A DNA stretch of 64,000 nt from Siphonodentalium dalli (lineage: Eukaryota > Mollusca > Scaphopoda > Gadilida > Siphonodentaliidae): positions 217,074,205-217,138,204 of the forward strand of contig CP136064.1 of assembly GCA_032622095.1 (NCBI GenBank), given 5' to 3'. Positions 22,130-35,689 of the stretch are shown here, piece after piece. The notes under the pieces were generated by a model. That model was given only the letters and a program-made list of their open reading frames with translations. It was not told the DNA's origin and did no database searches. Numbering within the stretch: position 1 is the stretch's first letter; every line of letters begins with the position of its first letter. The position numbers and the translations under genes are program-made.

Positions 22130-22850
22130 TGGGCGATACAGGGAACTAAGGGTTGAACCGATATAAATTTATAGAGCAATAACGACCAATGTTGACATAT
22201 TATGCATATCAACTCTACTGTTGTAACAAGGCTATAAAATAGGGGGGTGTCAGAATCTTAGTCATCTCTATATAGTGCCAGAATAGTCATTTATGGAGTT
22301 CTATAAGATGTTGGGTTGGTTATATGGACTCGGAGAAAAAAGGGGTTTGTACCGATGAAGTTGATGAACTGACATAAATTAGTGGATCGATGTTGCCATG
22401 TAATGCATCGTGACTGTACTAAAGCAGCAATTATATAAAATTGGGGTGGGGGTCTGAAATTATCTCTATAGTTGGCACCAGGATTATATAGAAAGGAATA
22501 GCAATTGATATACATATACGGTATACTATAGTAATACCATAGACATATTAGTACAAGTATCACAAGATAACATATTACGTAACATGACTATATACCGATG
22601 AAAGAAATAAATAAATTGGACCGGGATTAGAGGTTGGGTTGGTTATATGTGGATAATTGGATATGGAATTCATACCGATGAAACGATACAAATTAGTGGA
22701 GCGATAAAGACACTTAGTCAGGCTACGCGGGGGAAATAGGGGTTGATATGATAGACCGAAATAAATTTGTCGAGTGATAATGACCAATGATGACGTATAA
22801 AGTAACGCGACTGTACTGTCACACAATTATCAGGTAGAACCAGTCAAATA
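22130..22850 (+). repeat. Degenerate tandem repeats within the LTR-like element
   Basis: Three diverged blocks share 'accgatgaa..', 'ataaatt.gt.ga.cgat' and 'gactgtact'. Homology is visible but boundaries are blurred. Confidence 0.45.
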
Positions 22851-23379
22851 TGACAGGGTACAGCACGTAATTATTTCCTAGATCGAAGAAATAATATTTT
22901 TTTTCGATGATAAAATTTAACATCATACATCATGGGATTTGCCATTAAATTTAAAATCGATTTATGTCTATAAAACTGTCATTTTTCAAAATTTTGAGCT
23001 GAAACTTGTTGTGTATGTGTATAATACTACTATATTCTTAAAATGACAGAGTTCAGCGCGTAATTATGTTTTAGATGGAAGAAATTGAATTTGTTTTCGA
23101 TAACAAATTTACAGCGTGTACGGCCTACGGGTCATTGAGTGTGCTCAATTTTTGTAAACAAACTTTTGTCAATAGCCGTTTTGGGCAAACTAAACCTTCT
23201 TCGACCGGGACAGCAGATCCGAATAGTAGCTAAGATGTATTTAGATAGAATTATCAAAAGAATATGACCGATCAGGGTACATTTTAAGAGAATAGAGTGG
23301 AGAAATCTTGGTGATAATTCCAGAAAATAAAGATGGAGGTGAATCACAATTAAACTTCCCACAATGCACTTCACTAAAC

Positions 23380-23912
23380 CAGGGGTTCTCAATGGGTTAC
23401 ACATTATTTTCAGTCTATCAGATTATTTATATTTTCAACAACAAGTGACTTTAAGTTTACAATTTCAGCCTGTCCTGACTCTATCGATACGATTTAACAC
23501 ATTTTCAAAATCGTATTATACACCGGTGGCGTTAACTTTACAATTTAAGCATCTACGTGATTCTATCGGTACGATTGAGTAAGGTACAAACAAGAATACA
23601 TCAGGGGCTCCCAATGGGTTATATATTATTTTCAGTCTATCAAATTATTTATATTTTCAACAACATATTATTACACCGGTGACTTTAAGTTTACAATTTG
23701 AGCCTGTCCTGACTCTATCGATACGATTTATCATATTTTCATAAACGTATTATACACCGGTGGCGTTAACTTCACAATTTCGGCATCTACGTGATTCTAT
23801 CGGTACGATTGAGTAAGGTACAAACAATCTCCAAGAATACATTCGCCCTGTCCACCACGCAATATCAAACTCACAGAAGCTAGAAACACCACAGGTGGCG
23901 TAATAAAACGAT
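23380..23912 (+). repeat. Block B direct repeat, period about 222 bp (also at 40236-40463)
   Basis: 'caatgggtta..attattttcagtctatc' to 'ctatcggtacgattgagtaagg' is repeated at about 23380 and 23602. The second half (23681-23912) recurs at 40236-40463, directly joined there to block A. Confidence 0.85.
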
Positions 23913-23929
23913 GACACTATACATTTCAA

Positions 23930-24100
23930 CCACGCCCAGCTAGCATGTGCAACATTGATGCATATCATGCCACTTTACTTATATTATATTATTTTCAGCT
24001 AGGTGAATGTGAGAATGATTCTCGGGTTTTGGACACTCAGATGGAACTTGATGTAAATAACTCTTCAACAGTGAATCAATAGCCAAGAAGATGTGTTGTT
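23930..24100 (+). repeat. Possible 3' LTR (partial)
   Basis: A diverged copy of 20125-20322 ('gcatatcatgccactttacttatatt', 'ctcttcaacagtgaatcaatagcc'). With the primer binding site it brackets a 3.6-kb non-coding interior, as in a non-autonomous LTR element. No polypurine tract is evident. Confidence 0.4.
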
Positions 24101-24286
24101 TAATTTGTGGTATATCGTGTATTCAAACCATGGTTGGTCCACTCAGCGATGTATATATCTCATTTACGTCCATGGTCCACTTGTCTCACATATATATAAA
24201 GTTTGTTAATGTAGTTGAGGGCCGGTATATATTATATAGTCAGTGAAGTACTAAAATTAATTAAAATGAAAGTGTCAATGACACTA

Positions 24287-27200
24287 TAGCTCAACTTGGA
24301 AAGGGAATAATTTAATGTATTACAGTCAATGGAGCGATTAGGAATGTGGGAAGTTGAATGTCTATTACTAGTTTATGGACATGAAGAGAAAAGTAAAATC
24401 CAAGATGGCTGCTGGCGGCCATGTTTTCGGCCGAATGACCCCAAAAAGAATCGTTCCCATCTACATGTCATCGTTAACAGACATGACAAATTTTATGATG
24501 ATCAGACTAAAGGTACGACCTGTAGCCCGTGCTAAAGAATTTAGTCATACAAAGAGTAAAATCCAAGATGGCTGCTGGCCGCCATGTTTTATGGCCGAAT
24601 GACCCCAAAATTACTCGTTCCCATCTACATGTCAATATTAACATCCATGACAAATTTCATGATGATCAGCCGAACAGTACGACCTGTGGCCCGTGCTAAT
24701 GGATTGAATTTTGAAATCCAAGATGGCCACTGGCGGCCATTATTTTTTGTCCGAATGACCCCAAAATGACTCGTTCCCATCTACATTCCAATTTCAACAG
24801 CTATCACAAATTTTATGATGATCAGACTAAAGGTACGACCTGTAGCCCGTGCTAAAGGATTTAGTCATGCAAAGAGTAAAATCAAAGATGGCTGCTGGCG
24901 GCCATGTTTTTTGACCGAACGACCCCAAAATGACTCGTTCCCATCTACATGTTATTATCAACATTCACGACATATTTTATGATGATCAGACTAAAGGTAC
25001 GACCTGTAGCCCGTGCTAAAGGATTTAGTCATACAAAGAGTAAAATCCAAGATGGCTGCTGGCGGCCATGTTTTTGGGCCAAATGACCCCAAAATGACTC
25101 GTTCCCATCTACATGTCAATATTAACATCCATGACAAATTTGATGATGATCAGACTAAAGGTACGACCTGTAGCCCGTGCTAAAGAATTTAGTCATACAA
25201 AGAGTAAAATCCAAGATGGCTGCTGGCCGCCATGTTTTTTGGCCGAATGAACCCAAAATTACTCGTTCCCATCTACATGTCAATATTAACATCCATGACA
25301 AATTTCATGATGATCAGACGAACAGTACGACCTGTGGCCCGTGCTAATGGATTGAATTTTGAAATCCAAGATGGCCGCTGGCGGCCATGTTTTTTGTCCA
25401 AATGACCCCAAAATGACTCGTTCCCATCTACATTCCAATTTCAACAGCCATGACAAATTTTATGATGATCGGACTAAAGGTACAACCTGTAGCCCGTGCT
25501 AAAGGATTTAGTCATACAAAGAGTAAAATCAAAGATGCCTGCTGGCGGCCATGTTTTTTTGACCGAACGACCCTAAAATGACTCGTTCCCATCTACATGT
25601 TATTATCAACATTCATGATAAATTTTATGATGATCAGACTAAAGGTACGACCTGTAGCCCGTGCTAAAGGATTTAGTCATACAAAGAGTAAAATCCAAAA
25701 TGGCTGCTGGCGGCCATGTTTTTGGGCCAAATGACCCCAAAATTACTCGTTCCCATCTACATGTCAATATTAACATCCATGACAAATTTTATGATGATCA
25801 GACTAAAGGTACGACCTGTAGCCTGTGCTAAAAAAATAGTCATACAAAGAGTAAAATCCAAGATGTCTGCTGGCCGCTATGTTATTTGGCCGAATGACCC
25901 CAAAATTACTCGTTCCCATCTACATGTCAATATTAACATCCATGACAAATTTCATGATGATCAGACGAACAGTACGACCTGTGGCCCGTGCTAATGGATT
26001 GAATTTTGAAATCCAAGATGGCCACTGGCAGCCATGTTTTTTGTCCGAATGACCCCAAAATGACTCGTTCCCATCTACATTCCAATTTCAACAGCCCTCA
26101 CAAATTTTATGATGATCAGACTAAAGGTACGACCTGTAGCCCGTGCTAAAGGATTTAGTCATACAAAGAGTAAAATCAAAGATGGCTGCTGGCGGCCATG
26201 TTTTTTGACCGAACGACCCCAAAATGACTCGTTCCCATCTACATGTTATTATCAACATTCATGACATATTTTATGATGATCAGACTAAAGGTACGACATG
26301 TAGCCCGTGCTAAAGGATTTAGTCATACAAAGAGTAAAATCCAAGATGGCTGCTGGCGGCCATGTTTTTGGGCCAAATGACCCCAAAATGACTCGTTCCC
26401 ATCTACATGTCAATATTAACATCCATGACAAATTTGATGATGATCAGACTAAAGGTACGACCTGTAGCCCGTGCTAAAGAATTTACTCATACAAAGAGTA
26501 AAATCCAAGATGGCTGCTGGCCGCCATGTTTTTTGGCCGAATGACCCCAAAATTACTCGTTCCCATCTACATGTCAATATTAACATCCATGACAAATTTC
26601 GTGATGATCAGACGAACAGTACGACCTGTGGCCCGTGCTAATGGATTGAATTTTGAAATCCAAGATGGCCGCTGGCGGCCATGTTTTTTGTCCAAATGAC
26701 CCCAAAATGACTCGTTCCCATCTACATTCCAATTTCAACAGCCATGACAAATTTTATGATGATCGGACTAAAGGTACAACCTGTAGCCCGTGCTAAAGGA
26801 TTTAGTCATACAAAGAGTAAAATCAAAGATGCCTGCTGGCGGCCATGTTTTTTTGACCGAACGACCCTAAAATGACTCGTTCCCATCTACATGTTATTAT
26901 CAACATTCATGATAAATTTTATGATGATCAGACTAAAGGTACGACCTGTAGCCCGTGCTAAAGGATTTAGTCATACAAAGAGTAAAATCCAAAATGGCTG
27001 CTGGCGGCCATGTTTTTTGGCCAAATGACCCCAAAATTACTCGTTCCCATCTACATGTCAATATTAACATCCATGACAAATTTGATGATGATCAGACTAA
27101 AGGTACGACCTGTAGCCTGTGCTAAAAAATTAGTCATACAAAGAGTAAAATCCAAGATGTCTGCTGGCCGCCATGTTATTTGGCCGAATGACCCCAAAAT

Positions 27201-30200
27201 TACTCGTTCCCATCTACATGTCAATATTAACTTCCATGACAAATTTCATGATGATCAGACGAACAGTACGACCTGTGGCCCGTGCTAATGGATTGAATTT
27301 TGAAATCCAAGATGGCCACTGGCAGCCATGTTTTTTGTCCGAATGACCCCAAAATGACTCGTTCCCATCTACACTCCAATTTCAACAGCCCTCACAAATT
27401 TTATGATGATCAGACTAAAGGTACGACCTGTAGCCCGTGCTAAAGGATTTAGTCATACAAAGAGTAAAATCAAAGATGGCTGCTGGCGGCCATGCTTTTT
27501 GACCGAACGACCCCAAAATGACTCGTTCCCATCTACATGTTATTATCAACATTCATGACATATTTTATGATGATCAGACTAAAGGTACGACATGTAGCCC
27601 GTGCTAAAGGATTTAGTCATACAAAGAGTAAAATCCAAGATGGCTGCTGGCGGCCATGTTTTTGGGCCAAATGACCCCAAAATGACTCGTTCCCATCTAC
27701 ATGTCAATATTAACATCCATGACAAATTTGATGATGATCAGACTAAAGGTACGACCTGTAGCCTGTGCTAAAGAATTTAGTCATGCAAAGAGTAAAATCC
27801 AAGATGGCTGCTGGCCGCCATGTTATTTGGCCGAATGACCCCAAAATTACTCGTTCCCATCTACATGTCAATATTAACATCCATGACAAATTTCATGATG
27901 ATCAGACGAACAGTACGACCTGTGGCCCGTGCTAATGGATTGAATTTTGAAATCCAAGATGGCCACTGGCGGCCATGTTTTTTGTCCAAATGACCCCAAA
28001 ATGACTCGTTCCCATCTACATTCCAATTTCAACAGCCCTCACAAATTTTATGATGATCAGACTAAAGGTACGACCTGTAGCCCGTGCTAAAGGATTTAGT
28101 CATACAAATAGTAAAATCAAAGATGGCTGCTGGCGGCCATGTTTTTTGACCGAACGACCCCAAAATGACTCGTTCCCATCTACATGTTATTATCAACATT
28201 CATGACATATTTTATGATGATCAGACTAAAGGTACGACCTGTAGCCTGTGCTAAAAAATTAGTCATACAAAGAGTAAAATCCAGATGTCTGCTGGCCGCC
28301 ATGTTATTTGGCCGAATGACCCCAAAATTACTCGTTCCCATCTACATGTCAATATTAACTTCCATGACAAATTTCATGATGATCAGACGAACAGTACGAC
28401 CTGTGGCCCGTGCTAATGGATTGAATTTTGAAATCCAAGATGGCCACTGGCAGCCATGTTTTTTGTCCGAATGACCCCAAAATGACTCGTTCCCATCTAC
28501 ATTCCAATTTCAACAGCCCTCACAAATTTTATGATGATCAGACTAAAGGTACGACCTGTAGCCCGTGCTAAAGGATTTAGTCATACAAAGAGTAAAATCA
28601 AAGATGGCTGCTGGCGGCCATGCTTTTTGACCGAACGACCCCAAAATGACTCGTTCCCATCTACATGTTATTATCAACATTCATGACATATTTTATGATG
28701 ATCAGACTAAAGGTACGACATGTAGCCCGTGCTAAAGGATTTAGTCATACAAAGAGTAAAATCCAAGATGGCTGCTGGCGGCCATGTTTTTGGGCCAAAT
28801 GACCCCAAAATAACTCGTTCCCATCTACATGTCAATATTAACATCCATGACAAATTTGATGATGATCAGACTAAAGGTACGACCTGTAGCCTGTGCTAAA
28901 GAATTTAGTCATGCAAAGAGTAAAATCCAAGATGGCTGCTGGCCGCCATGTTATTTGGCCGAATGACCCCAAAATTACTCGTTCCCATCTACATGTCAAT
29001 ATTAACATCCATGACAAATTTCATGATGATCAGACGAACAGTACGACCTGTGGCCCGTGCTAATGGATTGAATTTTGAAATCCAAGATGGCCACTGGCGG
29101 CCATGTTTTTTGTCCAAATGACCCCAAAATGACTCGTTCCCATCTACATTCCAATTTCAACAGCCCTCACAAATTTTATGATGATCAGACTAAAGGTACG
29201 ACCTGTAGCCCGTGCTAAAGGATTTAGTCTTACAAAGAGTAAAATCAAAGATGCCTGCTGGCGGCCATGTTTTTTTGACCGAACGACCCTAAAATGACTC
29301 GTTCCCATCTACATGTTATTATCAACATTCATGATAAATTTTATGATGATCAGACTAAAGGTACGACCTGTAGCCCGTGCTAAAGGATTTAGTCATACAA
29401 AGAGTAAAATCCAAAATGGCTGCTGGCGGCTATGTTTTTTGGCCAAATGACCCCAAAATTACTCGTTCCCATCTACATGTCAATATTAACATCCATGACA
29501 AATTTTATGATGATCGGACTAAAGGTACAACCTGTAGCCCGTGCTAAAGGATTTAGTCTTACAAAGAGTAAAATCAAAGATGCCTGCTGGCGGCCATGTT
29601 TTTTTGACCGAACGACCCTAAAATGACTCGTTCCCATCTACATGTTATTATCAACATTCATGATAAATTTTATGATGATCAGACTAAAGGTACGACCTGT
29701 AGCCCGTGCTAAAGGATTTAGTCATACAAAGAGTAAAATCCAAAATGGCTGCTGGCGGCCATGTTTTTGGGCCAAATGACCCCAAAATTACTCGTTCCCA
29801 TCTACATGTCAATATTAACATCCATGACAAATTTGATGATGATCAGACTAAAGGTACGACCTGTAGCCTGTGCTAAAAAATTAGTCATACAAAGAGTAAA
29901 ATCCAAGATGTCTGCTGGCCGCCATGTTATTTGGCCGAATGACCCCAAAATTACTCGTTCCCATCTACATGTCAATATTAACATCCATGACAAATTTCAT
30001 GATGATCAGACGAACAGTACGACCTGTGGCCCGTGCTAATGGATTGAATTTTGAAATCCAAGATGGCCACTGGCAGCCATGTTTTTTGTCCGAATGACCC
30101 CAAAATGACTCGTTCCCATCTACATTCCAATTTCAACAGCCCTCACAAATTTTATGATGATCAGACTAAAGGTACGACCTGTAGCCCGTGCTAAAGGATT

Positions 30201-32068
30201 TAGTCATACAAAGAGTAAAATCAAAGATGGCTGCTGGCGGCCATGTTTTTTGACCGAACGACCCCAAAATGACTCGTTCCCATCTACATGTTATTATCAA
30301 CATTCATGACATATTTTATGATGATCAGACTAAAGGTACGACATGTAGCCCGTGCTAAAGGATTTAGTCATACAAAGAGTAAAATCCAAGATGGCTGCTG
30401 GCGGCCATGTGTTTAGGCCAAATGACCCCAAAATGACTCGTTCCCATCTACATGTCAATATTAACATCCATGACAAATTTGATGATGATCAGACTAAAGG
30501 TACGACCTGTAGCCTGTGCTAAAGAATTTAGTCATGCAAAGAGTAAAATCCAAGATGGCTGCTGGCCGCCATGTTATTTGGCCGAATGACCCCAAAATTA
30601 CTCGTTCCCATCTACATGTCAATATTAACATCCATGACAAATTTCATGATGATCAGACGAACAGTACGACCTGTGGCCCGTGCTAATGGATTGAATTTTG
30701 AAATCCAAGATGGCCACTGGCAGCCATGTTTTTTGTCCGAATGACCCCAAAATGACTCGTTCCCATCTACATTCCAATTTCAACAGCCCTCACAAATTTT
30801 ATGATGATCAGACTAAAGGTACGACCTGTAGCCCGTGCTAAAGGATTTAGTCATACAAAGAGTAAAATCAAAGATGGCTGCTGGCGGCCATGTTTTTTGA
30901 CCGAACGACCCCAAAATGACTCGTTCCCATCTACATGTTATTATCAACATTCATGACATATTTTATGATGATCAGACTAAAGGTACGACATGTAGCCCGT
31001 GCTAAAGGATTTAGTCATACAAAGAGTAAAATCCAAGATGGCTGCTGGCGGCCATGTTTTTAGGCCAAATGACCCCAAAATGACTCGTTCCCATCTACAT
31101 GTCAATATTAACATCCATGACAAATTTGATGATGATCAGACTAAAGGTACGACCTGTAGCCTGTGCTAAAGAATTTAGTCATGCAAAGAGTAAAATCCAA
31201 GATGGCTGCTGGCCGCCATGTTATTTGGCCGAATGACCCCAAAATTACTCGTTCCCATCTACATGTCAATATTAACATCCATGACAAATTTCATGATGAT
31301 CAGACGAACAGTACGACCTGTGGCCCGTGCTAATGGATTGAATTTTGAAATCCAAGATGGCCACTGGCAGCCATGTTTTTTGTCCGAATGACCCAAAAAT
31401 GACTCGTTCCCATCTACATTCCAATTTCAACAGCCACGACAAATTTTATGATGATCGGACTAAAGGTACGACCTGTAGCCCGTGCTAAAGGATTTAGTCA
31501 TACAAAGAGTGAAATCAAAGATGCCTGCTGGCGGCCATTTTTTTTGGCCGAATGACCCCAAAATGACTCGTTCCCATCTACATGTCATTATTAACATTCT
31601 TGACAAATTTTATGATAATCAGACTAAAAGTACGACCTGAAGCCCGTGCTAAAGAATTTAGTCATACAAAGAGTAAAATCCAAGATGGCTGCTGGCGGCC
31701 ATGTTTTTGGGCCAAATGACCCCAAAATGACTCGTTCCCATCTACATGTCAATCTTAACATCCATGACAAATTTCATGACGATCAGACAAATAGTACGCC
31801 CTGTAGCCCGTGCTAATGGATTGAATTTTGAAATGCAAGATGGCCACTGGCGGCCAACTTTTTTTACCGAATGACCCCAAAATTAATCATTCTGGTCTAA
31901 ATGTTGATGTCAACAGCTATGACAAATTTCATAATGATCCGACCAAAGGTACGACCTGTAGACTGCATTGTTGACGCCTTACGTACACACGTACACACGC
32001 ACACATGGACGACGGACGACAAAGCCATGGCAATAGCTCAAACTTTACAAAGTAAAGTTGAGCTAAAA
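24287..32068 (+). mobile_element. Greatly expanded HINE/Helentron-like element: about 46 tandem monomers in a 4-monomer higher-order array
   Basis: The left boundary carries 'tagctcaactt'. The right end is the hairpin TAGCTCAAACTTTAC...GTAAAGTTGAGCTA followed by A (32034-32066). Between about 24390 and 31860 lie tandem monomers of about 164, 164, 164 and 156 bp, measured from successive 'tcgttcccat' sites at 24451, 24615, 24771, 24935, 25099, 25263, 25419, 25583, 25747 and 25910. This gives a higher-order unit of about 648 bp. Monomers share 'atgatgatcagactaaagg', 'cctgtagcccgtgctaa' and 'aagatggctgctggcggcca'. Short inverted ends, a 3' hairpin and internal repeats of about 160 bp are known for HINE/pearl-type elements of bivalves and other invertebrates. 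Open frames over the array are accidental and repeat with it. Confidence 0.75.
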
Positions 32069-32239
32069 ATCGGTATTATGCGAACATGGGGGGGGGGGTG
32101 CAGTTAGAAATTTCAAGTTGGACACCCTGCACACCTAACGAAGGCACTCTAGCTAGGTCCCTGGATAAACAAGTAACATTATATATAACAAAATGAGATT
32201 ACTATATATATACTGACTTATATGGTATATCCCACTAAA

Positions 32240-32900
32240 CACGCCGGTACCGACTGGTTCCGGCCGCATTCTGGTTCATATCGGCAGTGATGGCACCGGT
32301 ATGTCAACAGTCTTCGGTACTGGCCGGTAAAGGCAACCCAGTACCAACATGATGGGAAATATTTTGTGCATGCAGGCAGTCAGTATCGGCTATATATATA
32401 GGCAAGAAGCTGGCAAGCCAACACAAACTCAACCTCGTCTTATATATTTCCGTGTAAGTCACAACAATACAGCGCTATTTGATACATTAATTATTCTGAC
32501 ATTATATCATTCAACAGTCTTGAAAAGTTTGTATTTATTCATTTGATAGAATGTAATAATGTGACGGTAGCCTGTACTGGCCGGTGCCGTACCGATGTCG
32601 GCATGCTGTGATGTTTACGAGCAGTCAGTCAGTACCGGCCAATAGAGACAACCCAGTATACCACCACGATGGCACATCTTTCGCGCAGCCATTCAGTACC
32701 GACCATGCGAAGGAATGAAATGGAACGAATGGAATAAATGCGATGATATGCCTGCAGTGCCCTGCACCGGTCGCATGCCGTATTGCCGTACAAATGTTGG
32801 CATGCCGTAACGTTTGCCAACAGTCAAGCGATACCGGCCGGTACCAGAAACCAACTGCAGTGCCAGCATGATGTCAAATTTATCATGCAGTTGATGCCGG
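32240..32900. repeat. Three degenerate repeats rich in 'taccggcc'
   Basis: Blocks at about 32241-32360, 32560-32690 and 32750-32890 share 'gtaccggcc..ta.ag.caaccca.taccaa.atgatg'. Boundaries are loose. Confidence 0.55.
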
Positions 32901-33070
32901 CCAAATGTAGGCAATAAATCGTCAAGCCCACAAGAAATCAGACTCATGTTATTTCAGTGCAAATAGCCACGGTGTAACGCTTATTGGACACATTTTCAAG
33001 TTTGTCATTCAAAGTGTATAGTCCTGAATAATAATAATTATTATTATTGTAATAATATACCGGTAGCTTG

Positions 33071-33133
33071 TAGATCATGCCATGCATCTCTACTCTGTCT
33101 AACGCCCAGAGTAGAGATTCATGGAATGATCTA
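33071..33133. repeat. Short perfect-type hairpin
   Basis: 'tagatcat..atgcatctctactctg' faces 'cagagtagagattcatggaatgatcta' around a loop of about 9 bases. 'cggtagcttgta' is a direct repeat flanking both sides. Confidence 0.7.
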
Positions 33134-33199
33134 CGGTAGCTTGTAACGATCGTTGTCGTATAGCGATAACTATAAACTACTTGTGTTAGTCTAAACAAT

Positions 33200-34170
33200 G
33201 TTTATTCCCCATAACATGTGTGTACATACATATATAATTTGACATACAATACATATATTACAAAATGTTAGCAGATGTGTCCCGGTATTCCCAGCATAAT
33301 ATATTGGACAAGAAAAGGAAACTACAAGCGTTAATTAATACATACTTTAAAATATGTCCAAATAACTTTGCGCCATGCATGGCGATTTATACTGAAATAG
33401 CACGAGTGGTTGATAATTATAGGCTTCCTACGTTATAGATTCGTCATTATGTTACCTGTATCGAAAGATCGACTGCTTGTAAACTTCACGGCATGCCAAT
33501 GTCGATACACTAACGATCGGGGCAGGCTTCCATCACATTATTTATTACATCTATAAAGGCGTTAAACGGACATGGCTCGTTCGAGCTTCCAAATTTTTGC
33601 TGCGTAATTTGGAAGGAAGTATAAGATATGTTGATAAATACATGAAATAGTGATATACCGCGGTTTCAAATGCTCTGAAAAAAAACTTGCCAAGGTCACA
33701 GCTATTTTCCAGTTGTTTTAAACTGTTCGCACATGTGCAGAGGGTGAAACATACGCTCTTTATTCCTACCGTATCTGGACGAGAATAACACGAAACACTC
33801 TTTTCTGTAATTCCATGCCGTGAACATGGCTGTTGTTTGTTTGGGGACACAAACACCGTGTTCAAAGTTGTATATTTATTATTTCAATGCGACTTTCTGG
33901 GACATATACTGCTCGTAGAAAGGTAGTTCAAGTAGTTCTCAGCCTATTTCGATACCGATACAAAATTCAAAAGCAAATTTGATTTGGTGTATTTTGGAAT
34001 GCAACCCGACATGTGGCGTTAATGTAAAATATTCAAGACAGTTTAATGGCATAGTGTCGAACAGTGTCGAAAAGTAACGTTGCAAATCACCATTAGAAGG
34101 TAAACGTTGTTTTGTCGGATTTACACATGAACACATCGAAACAGAAACACGTTTGAATATCCAGAGTATC
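33200..34170. other. Gene-free stretch, nothing recognised
   Basis: Two minus-strand open frames (33865-33551 and 34196-33939) share no recognised domain. No repeat family was identified. Confidence 0.4.
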
Positions 34171-34174
34171 ATAA

Positions 34175-35683
34175 GGGTACGTTCATACGCTGGCAATATT
34201 GCACCGCAAACTGCAAAAATGCCAGCTGCAAAATTGCCAAAACGGATTAATTTCTGCCAGTTGTCAACAAATCAGCGCTATAGTAGTGATCATGTACGAC
34301 AGCGGTTTTTTGCGTGATTGCCGATATCGATGAGCTAGTTGAAATATATTAAGAACACAGTGCGTGCTGGTATTCTTAGGCCAGTCAAAATAATGTCACT
34401 TGATGTGTTGGAATGTGAGATCGCCACCACCAGCTCCATCGATGGGATGATGCTGATATATGAGTATCATAAATGTCACCCAGAGAGATAGTGCGTCCCC
34501 ACTTAGCTCAACGAAGAATACCGACGACTTTCTGGCTCTCGAGAAATCCCATTGGTACCCGCCTTGTATTGGTGTTTTTTTTAACTGTTACCATAAGTTT
34601 TCAAACTGTCGGTGGAAATTCCTAACCTAACACCCATGATTGGCAATTTACTCAAAAAAATTACCACTGGATGCATGCAAAGTCACCCTTGTAACATACA
34701 TACATTATTTATCAAATTTTCCAACTATTGGAAATTCCCATCGTAACGTCACCTATATGGTTGATAACTCTCAACTGATTGCTACATTTCAGTACAAAAA
34801 TGCGGTCTAATTACAACAAATATGATACTTAATACTGTTTGGTATATCAAGTTATCATGCAGCACAAAATTCACACTAGTTTAGTCGGAAATGTCCAACT
34901 AATGTTGTCTCGTGCATCAAATGTCCAATTGTACTTTGGGGGTCGACCCCTGGCACACATCCCTGCCATGGTGGTAAATATTGCCTTGATTAAAATAGGT
35001 TTATGAAAATACTGGAAAATGTTCATATATATATTAAGTTATTAACTAATTGGGCTATCTGGCGTTGTCAATGCGAGTTAGAATGTATGTGTATATGATT
35101 TATGTCAGTACTAAATTTACATATAGTATAAGCCTTATACATATATACATAATAATTGACTTCATAGCTGTATACATATACATAGCTTTATGAATGCCAA
35201 AGACGAACCATTATCACAACTGTCAAGACCCCCCACCATGATATATCTTTGGTGAAGTTGGCGACACTGTTTGTGTCCATTTTACCAGCCCCCTTCCCCT
35301 AGCTCCAACATTTCTGAAAAATACCACTTTCGGAACTCTTTATACCACGTCATGAGATTCCTCGCGTATACATGTACATTTAAGTATGAATATGACAATA
35401 GCTGAGAACAAACTGTTCTATCAATTATACCTCTCCCCGATGCACAATTCGAATCCAGGACAACACGGATACTTGTAATTATTGTTGGTGGCCTCGTTGT
35501 TTTATGGGCAGCGGCAAAGGGGTAGACACCGTTATCATAAATAGTCGTTGGTTGTTGTCAGCGCACAGCCTCCACAGAGAACGAGCTAGTCGGCAACTTG
35601 CAAAAATTCCAGCTAACAAAACGACCATCGGCATGGCATTTTTGCAGTTTGCAGTGCAATTTTGCCAGCGTATGAACGTACCC
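34175..35683. mobile_element. PIF/Harbinger-like non-autonomous element
   Basis: Inverted ends of about 53 bp: GGGTACGTTCATACGCTGG at the left and CCAGCGTATGAACGTACCC at the right. They are flanked by the 3-bp duplication TAA (34172-34174 and 35684-35686). 3-bp TWA duplications and GGG ends are typical of PIF/Harbinger. The 1.5-kb interior has no recognisable transposase. Confidence 0.8.
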
Positions 35684-35689
35684 TAAGGA

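Noticed and set aside
24329-30039. Series of similar open reading frames of 60-96 codons across the 24-32 kb array
   Set aside because: They repeat with the tandem monomers, shift frame between units and have no splice or start context. They reflect repeat structure, not genes.
24390-31860. CRISPR-like array
   Set aside because: The monomers are contiguous, with no unique spacers, and the genome is eukaryotic.
33551-34196. Two minus-strand open frames (104 and 85 codons) with a distant resemblance to each other
   Set aside because: The resemblance is weak and no family is recognisable. The second overlaps the end of the Harbinger-like element.
35440-35470. tRNA B-box-like 'aattcgaatcc'
   Set aside because: No A box, acceptor stem or cloverleaf can be drawn around it.
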